The position numbers were made by a program, and so were the translations under genes. The notes beneath the pieces are model-generated. The model saw nothing but the letters and a program-made list of their open reading frames with translations, ran no database searches and was not told the origin of the DNA. Below are positions 59,842 through 64,000 of a stretch of DNA of 64,000 bases, piece by piece. Numbering within the stretch: the first letter of the stretch is position 1; each line of letters opens with the position of its first letter. The DNA comes from Quatrionicoccus australiensis (GTDB lineage Bacteria; Pseudomonadota; Gammaproteobacteria; Burkholderiales; Rhodocyclaceae). Location of the stretch: contig NZ_CP075188.1 in NCBI RefSeq assembly GCF_020510525.1, positions 2,976,001-3,040,000 on the forward strand, in the 5' to 3' direction.

Positions 59842-60226
59842 GTTCGCTGCACTTTTCGCCGGCCTGCTGCTCGCCCTGCCGGCCTCGGCGGCAAGCGTGC
59901 TCTGCCACATCACCTACGGCGGCACAACGCAGACCCTCAGCGCGCAACCAAGCGCCGCGCCCTACGCCGAGCCGGCGACGCAGATCGGCTCCTTCTTCCG
60001 CTTTCGCATCGTCGTCCGCGACGAACCGGTCGAACTCGCCAGCATCAAGCTCTACACCTACGCCGACCTCGACAGCGGCCCGACCCTGATCCACCAGGCC
60101 AGCCACGCCTACCCGCCGGTCAACCTGCCGACCTACGGCTTCAGCGGCCTGAACTACGTCTACGAACCGCTGCGCGACGGCGAGCTGCAATACTGGTGCG
60201 AGTTCCAGCCGGGAGCGGCAAAATGA
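59825..60226 (+). CDS. Small secreted hypothetical protein
   Basis: The start at 59825 gives [20 protein letters not shown], a clear signal peptide, and overlaps the previous gene by 17 bases. The 133-residue product is strand-rich, with two cysteines (SVLCHITYGGTTQ and LQYWCEFQPG), likely a disulfide in the periplasm, and the Tyr-rich PTYGFSGLNYVYEPLRDGEL end. I do not recognise a family. It is translationally linked to its neighbours, with the CapA gene starting at its stop (ATGA). Confidence 0.7.
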   Translation: MPGRAKFAALFAGLLLALPASAASVLCHITYGGTTQTLSAQPSAAPYAEPATQIGSFFRFRIVVRDEPVELASIKLYTYADLDSGPTLIHQASHAYPPVNLPTYGFSGLNYVYEPLRDGELQYWCEFQPGAAK

Positions 60227-61191
60227 GGCTTTTTCAACGGTTGACCGCTGCGGCCGCCCTGTTTTGCGCCGCCAGCCTGCATGCCGAACCGCTCACCCTG
60301 ATCTTTGCCGGCGACGTCATGCTCGACGACGGCCCCGGCCGCCTGATCGCCGCCGGCGGCGACCCGCTCGCCCCCTTTGCCGACATCCTCAAGGCCGCCG
60401 ACTACCGCATCGCCAATCTCGAATGCCCGGTCGGCGAAAGCGGCCAGCCGCTCGCCAACAAGATCTACAGCTTCCGCGCCAAACCGGAGGCGCTGCGCGT
60501 GCTGGCCGGGCGCTTCGACGCCGTGGCGCTCGCCAACAACCACTCCGGCGACTACGGCCGCGACGCCTTCCGCGAAACCCTGAACCACCTCGACCAGGCC
60601 GGCATCGCCCGCTTCGGCGGCGGCCTCAACCTGGCCGAAGCGCACCAGCCGCTGTGGATCAACAAGAATGACCTGAAAATCGCCGTCCTCGCCTACAACG
60701 AATTCAAGCCGCGCAGCTTCGAAGCCGGCCCCGACTGGCCCGGCGTCGCCTGGAGCGAAGACGATCAGGTGCTCACCGACATCCGCGCCGCGCAAGCGGC
60801 CGGCGCCGACCTCATCATCCCCTTCATGCACTGGGGCTGGGAGCGCGAAGGCAAGCCCGTCGAACGCCAACGCCAACTGGCGCGCAAGATGATAGACGCC
60901 GGCGCCGCACTCGTCGTCGGCGGCCACCCGCACGTCACGCAAGGCGCCGAAACCTACCAGGGCCGGCCGATCATCTACAGCCTGGGCAATTTCGTCTTCG
61001 ACGGCTTCGACTACCCGGAAGCGCAGCGCGGCTGGCTGCTGCGCGTCAAACTCGACCGCTCCGGCGTCATCTTCTGGGAAACCCTGGCCGCGCAAATGGA
61101 CGAAGACGGCACCCCGCACCCGCTCAGCGGCGCCTTCACGCCTTGCGGCCGCGGCCACGACGACACCATCCAGGAATGCCAGAATCCGTAA
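60223..61191 (+). CDS. CapA-family (poly-gamma-glutamate capsule-type) metallophosphatase-like protein
   Basis: The start at 60223 overlaps the previous stop and gives MRLFQRLTAAAALFCAASLH, a signal peptide. The 322-residue protein has the CapA/PgsA fold: LTLIFAGDVMLDDGP with the metal-site Asp, RIANLECPVGESG, VALANNHSGDYG and VVGGHPHVTQGAETYQGRPI, the full set of catalytic-type motifs. Such proteins act in extracellular poly-gamma-glutamate or glycan handling, but no capsule genes lie here, so the substrate is open. Confidence 0.9.
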   Translation: MRLFQRLTAAAALFCAASLHAEPLTLIFAGDVMLDDGPGRLIAAGGDPLAPFADILKAADYRIANLECPVGESGQPLANKIYSFRAKPEALRVLAGRFDAVALANNHSGDYGRDAFRETLNHLDQAGIARFGGGLNLAEAHQPLWINKNDLKIAVLAYNEFKPRSFEAGPDWPGVAWSEDDQVLTDIRAAQAAGADLIIPFMHWGWEREGKPVERQRQLARKMIDAGAALVVGGHPHVTQGAETYQGRPIIYSLGNFVFDGFDYPEAQRGWLLRVKLDRSGVIFWETLAAQMDEDGTPHPLSGAFTPCGRGHDDTIQECQNP

Positions 61192-61389
61192 GAGCCGGTT
61201 CACGCGCTTCCGAAAATCACGAAATCGCTCTGCTTATCCCGACCTCACCTTGACAAGGGAGGAGCCTCCCCGGATCGCGCCATCCGGCTCCCTCCCCTGA
61301 CAAGGGGAGGGCTGGGGAGGGGTTGCATGCGCAGCAACAGATCGAGGGCAGCCGCCAAGGCACAAATGCCGGGTTAGAATCCCGGCATC
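61192..61389. repeat. Intergenic GC-rich repeat with CCCTCCCCT palindrome
   Basis: The 198-base gap holds a hairpin-forming segment about 61246-61325. CCCTCCCCT and AGGGGAGGG (61290-61311) flank GACA as a perfect 9-bp inverted repeat, and CCGGAT / ATCCGG pairs occur just before it. The pattern resembles the short dispersed palindromic repeats that many Proteobacteria carry; no gene is supported. Confidence 0.5.
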
Positions 61390-64000
61390 ATGCAAATCGA
61401 CCAATTCCTCAGCCGCTGGCGCCATGCCGGCGGCTCCGAACGCGCCAATTACCAGCTTTTCATCGCCGATCTGTGCGATCTGCTGGAAGTCGACAAACCC
61501 CAGCCAGCCAACGTAGACACCCGCGACAACCCTTACGTCTTCGAGCGCCGCGTCGTCTTTCACCACGGCGACGGCAGCACCAGCAACGGTTTCATCGACT
61601 GCTACAAGCGCGGCAGCTTCATCGGCGAAGCCAAAAAAATCCGCGCCGGCGCCGAAACCCGCATGTTCGACGACGCCATGCTGCGCGCCCGCGGCCAGGC
61701 CGAAAACTACGCCCGCCACCTGCCCGCCGACGAAGGCCGCCCGCCCTTCCTGGTCGTCCTCGATGTCGGCCACGTCATCGAGCTTTACGCCGAATTCACC
61801 TGCACCGGCGGCAGCTACACGCCCTTCCCCGATCCGCGCAGCCACCGCATCAAGCTCGACGACCTCGCCAAACCGGAAATCCGCGCCCGCCTCAAGGCCG
61901 TCTGGAGCGACCCGCACAGCCTCGACCCGGCCCGCCGCACCGCCCGCGCCACGCGCGACATCGCCATCCGCCTGGCGCGCGTCGCCCAGTCGCTGGAAGG
62001 CAAATACCCACCCGAGCGCGTCGCAGCCTTTCTTTCGCGCTGCCTGTTCTCGATGTTTGCCGAAGACGTCGGCCTGCTGCCCAAGATCGACAACGAAGGC
62101 GCCTTCACCGGCCTGCTCAAGACCTTGCACAACGCGCCGGAACAATTCGTGCCGCTCGTCGCCGAACTCTGGAAGGCGATGGACGAAGGCCAGTTCTCGG
62201 TCGCCGTACGCGCCCAGCTGCCGCGCTTCAACGGCAAACTGTTCAAGAATCCCGAAGTTTTACCGGTCGACCGTGCGCAAATCGAACTTTTGCTCGAAGC
62301 CAGCCGCGCCGACTGGGCCGAAGTCGAACCGGCCATTTTCGGCACCCTGCTCGAAAGCGCGCTGAACCCGCTGGAGCGCCACGACCTCGGCGCGCATTAC
62401 ACGCCGCGCGCCTACGTCGACCGCCTGATCCTGCCCGCCGTCATCGAGCCGCTGCGCGCCGACTGGCACGACACCCAGGCCGCCGCGCTGCTCCTCGCCA
62501 ACGAAGGCAAGCTCAGTCAAGCCGCCGACCTCGTCCGCGCCTGGCACCACAAGCTGTGCAACATCCGCGTGCTCGACCCGGCTTGCGGCTCCGGCAACTT
62601 CCTCTACGTCACGCTCGAGCACATGAAGCGCCTCGAAGGCGAAGTGCTCGACACCCTGGCTCAGCTGGGCGACACGCAGCAACGCCTGGAAGTCGAGGGC
62701 CTGACCGTCGACCCGCACCAGTTCCTCGGCCTCGAAATCAACCCGCGCGCCGCCGCCATCGCCGAAATGGTGCTATGGATCGGCTACCTGCAATGGCATT
62801 TCCGCACCCAGGGCAGCGGCCTGCCGCCCAGCCCCATCCTGCGCGACTTCAAGAACATCGAATGCCGCGACGCCGTGCTCGCCAGCGATGCCGTCGAATT
62901 CGCCACGGACGCCTCCGGCAAGCTGCTCAGCCGCTGGGACGGCCGCACGACCAGGCCGCACCCGGTCACCGGCGAGCTGGTGCCGGACGAAAGCGCGCAA
63001 GTGCCGCTGGAGCGCTACAGCAACCCGCGCCCCGCCGCCTGGCCGCAGGCCGACTACATCGTCGGCAACCCGCCTTTCATCGGCGCTGCCAGCATGCGCC
63101 AGTCGCTCGGCGACGGCTACACCGAAGCCCTGCGCGCCGCCTGGCCGGAGGTGCCGGAATCGGCCGATTTCGTGATGTTCTGGTGGCACCACGCCGCCGG
63201 CCTGACCCGCCAGGGAAATGTCAGGCGCTTCGGCTTCATCACCACCAACAGCCTGAAACAGACCTTCAACCGCCGTGTACTGGAGCAGCACCTCAACGGC
63301 GAACCGCCGCTCAGCCTCGCCTGGGCCATTCCCGACCATCCCTGGGTCGATGCCGCCAGCGGTGCCGCCGTGCGCATCGCGATGACGGTCGGCAGCGCCG
63401 AAGACAAACCGGGCGTGCTGGAAACGGTCGTTGCCGAAGGCGGTGCCGAAGCCGATGCGGTCCACATCGAATTAAAGGCCAAAACCGGGCGCATTCATGC
63501 GGACTTGAGCATCGGCGCCGATGTCGTTGGTGCCAAGGCGCTGCGCGGCAACGGTGGCATCAGCTCGCCCGGCCTCAAGCTGCACGGAGCTGGTTTCATC
63601 GTCACCCCGGAAGATGCGACCAGGCTGCAACCCTGCGACCGCATTCGCGCCTATCGCAATGGCAAGGACCTAACCGACAAACCGCGCGGCGTTTCGGTCA
63701 TCGACCTTTACGGCTTGACGGCCGAAGAAGTGCGCAGCCGCTACCCGGCGACTTATCAATGGGTACTGGAACGGGTCAAACCGGAACGCGATCAGAACAA
63801 CCGGGCCATCTACCGCGACAACTGGTGGATATTCGGTGAACCCCGCAAAGACCTGCGCGCCATGCTGGCCGGTCTGCCCCGCTACATCGCCACCGTCGAA
63901 ACTGCCAAGCACCGTCTCTTCCAGTTCCTTGACGCCAGCATCGCCCCCGACAACAAGCTGATCTGCATCACACTGGCCGACGCGTACGCTCTCGGCGTGC
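61390..64000 (+). CDS. MmeI-like bifunctional restriction-modification enzyme, 3' end beyond the window
   Basis: The frame opens at ATG 61390 and stays open to the edge, so 870 residues are visible. It begins [21 protein letters not shown] nuclease site of the D...ExK kind is seen at Asp70 (GFIDCYKRG) and Glu80-Ala-Lys82 (GEAKKIRAG). The methyltransferase has motif [21 protein letters not shown] near residue 395, catalytic NPPF in [12 protein letters not shown] near 560 and [20 protein letters not shown] between. The order of nuclease, helical part, methylase and then target-recognition region fits type IIL/IIG enzymes such as MmeI. The proteins before it are ordinary, so this is the edge of a variable region. 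Confidence 0.85.
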   Translation, partial: MQIDQFLSRWRHAGGSERANYQLFIADLCDLLEVDKPQPANVDTRDNPYVFERRVVFHHGDGSTSNGFIDCYKRGSFIGEAKKIRAGAETRMFDDAMLRARGQAENYARHLPADEGRPPFLVVLDVGHVIELYAEFTCTGGSYTPFPDPRSHRIKLDDLAKPEIRARLKAVWSDPHSLDPARRTARATRDIAIRLARVAQSLEGKYPPERVAAFLSRCLFSMFAEDVGLLPKIDNEGAFTGLLKTLHNAPEQFVPLVAELWKAMDEGQFSVAVRAQLPRFNGKLFKNPEVLPVDRAQIELLLEASRADWAEVEPAIFGTLLESALNPLERHDLGAHYTPRAYVDRLILPAVIEPLRADWHDTQAAALLLANEGKLSQAADLVRAWHHKLCNIRVLDPACGSGNFLYVTLEHMKRLEGEVLDTLAQLGDTQQRLEVEGLTVDPHQFLGLEINPRAAAIAEMVLWIGYLQWHFRTQGSGLPPSPILRDFKNIECRDAVLASDAVEFATDASGKLLSRWDGRTTRPHPVTGELVPDESAQVPLERYSNPRPAAWPQADYIVGNPPFIGAASMRQSLGDGYTEALRAAWPEVPESADFVMFWWHHAAGLTRQGNVRRFGFITTNSLKQTFNRRVLEQHLNGEPPLSLAWAIPDHPWVDAASGAAVRIAMTVGSAEDKPGVLETVVAEGGAEADAVHIELKAKTGRIHADLSIGADVVGAKALRGNGGISSPGLKLHGAGFIVTPEDATRLQPCDRIRAYRNGKDLTDKPRGVSVIDLYGLTAEEVRSRYPATYQWVLERVKPERDQNNRAIYRDNWWIFGEPRKDLRAMLAGLPRYIATVETAKHRLFQFLDASIAPDNKLICITLADAYALGV

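Noticed and set aside
61323-63839. Long open frame in the frame next to the restriction gene, product very rich in Arg, Pro and Ala
   Set aside because: The composition is that of a GC-rich shadow frame; the frame at 61390 carries all nuclease and methyltransferase motifs.

Overview
The window is a high-GC bacterial chromosome segment. Gene content points to a betaproteobacterium of the Rhodocyclales (Dechloromonas/Azonexus-like): an OmpA protein with a cysteine-rich N-terminal part, UbiG and Gph, the rpsF-priB-rpsR-rplI-dnaB block, a FimV/HubP protein, EtfBA with a TetR regulator, a Ppx/Mla-type cluster and PrpE. The taxonomic call is an inference from gene content and protein style, not from a marker search.

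Layout. 1-9272 is core chromosome: a cut-off amidohydrolase, OmpA, UbiG, Gph, a Methyltransf_32-type methyltransferase, an orphan oligopeptide-binding lipoprotein, Bcp, a PIN-PhoH protein and a transglutaminase-like secreted protein. 9284-33219 is an integrated mobile element of about 23.9 kb, bounded by a 16-bp direct repeat whose right copy overlaps the stop codon of dnaB. The integrase gene lies just inside that end. 33208-61191 is core chromosome again: replication and ribosomal genes, acyl-CoA dehydrogenase and FimV, electron-transfer flavoprotein, an Mla-like lipid transport operon with Ppx, propionyl-CoA metabolism, an iron ABC transporter split over two strands, two N-end-rule aminoacyl transferases, secreted proteins and a CapA protein. 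From 61390 to the window end runs a large MmeI-like restriction-modification gene that is cut by the edge.

The mobile element is the most unusual region. It looks like a phage satellite or plasmid-like integrative element. It has a P4-type tyrosine integrase, AlpA-like DNA-binding proteins, an SF3-type primase-helicase next to an AT-rich iteron array that probably is its replication origin, and its own HU/IHF-family protein. One long minus-strand operon (25076 to 13838) ends in a 2500-residue polyvalent protein with inorganic-pyrophosphatase-like, RadC/JAB-like, HExxH, LPD3-like, ADP-ribosyltransferase-like and PLxRFG segments, preceded by a 625-residue repeat-bearing partner. I recognise no terminase, portal, capsid or tail gene. 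Cargo includes a type II toxin-antitoxin pair with an 18-bp palindromic operator, a three-gene cassette (Sir2-family protein, 61-residue protein, three-helix membrane protein with an adhesin-E-like domain), and a gene that looks like a shortened anti-phage NTPase-type protein. All functions are read from sequence motifs without database searches.
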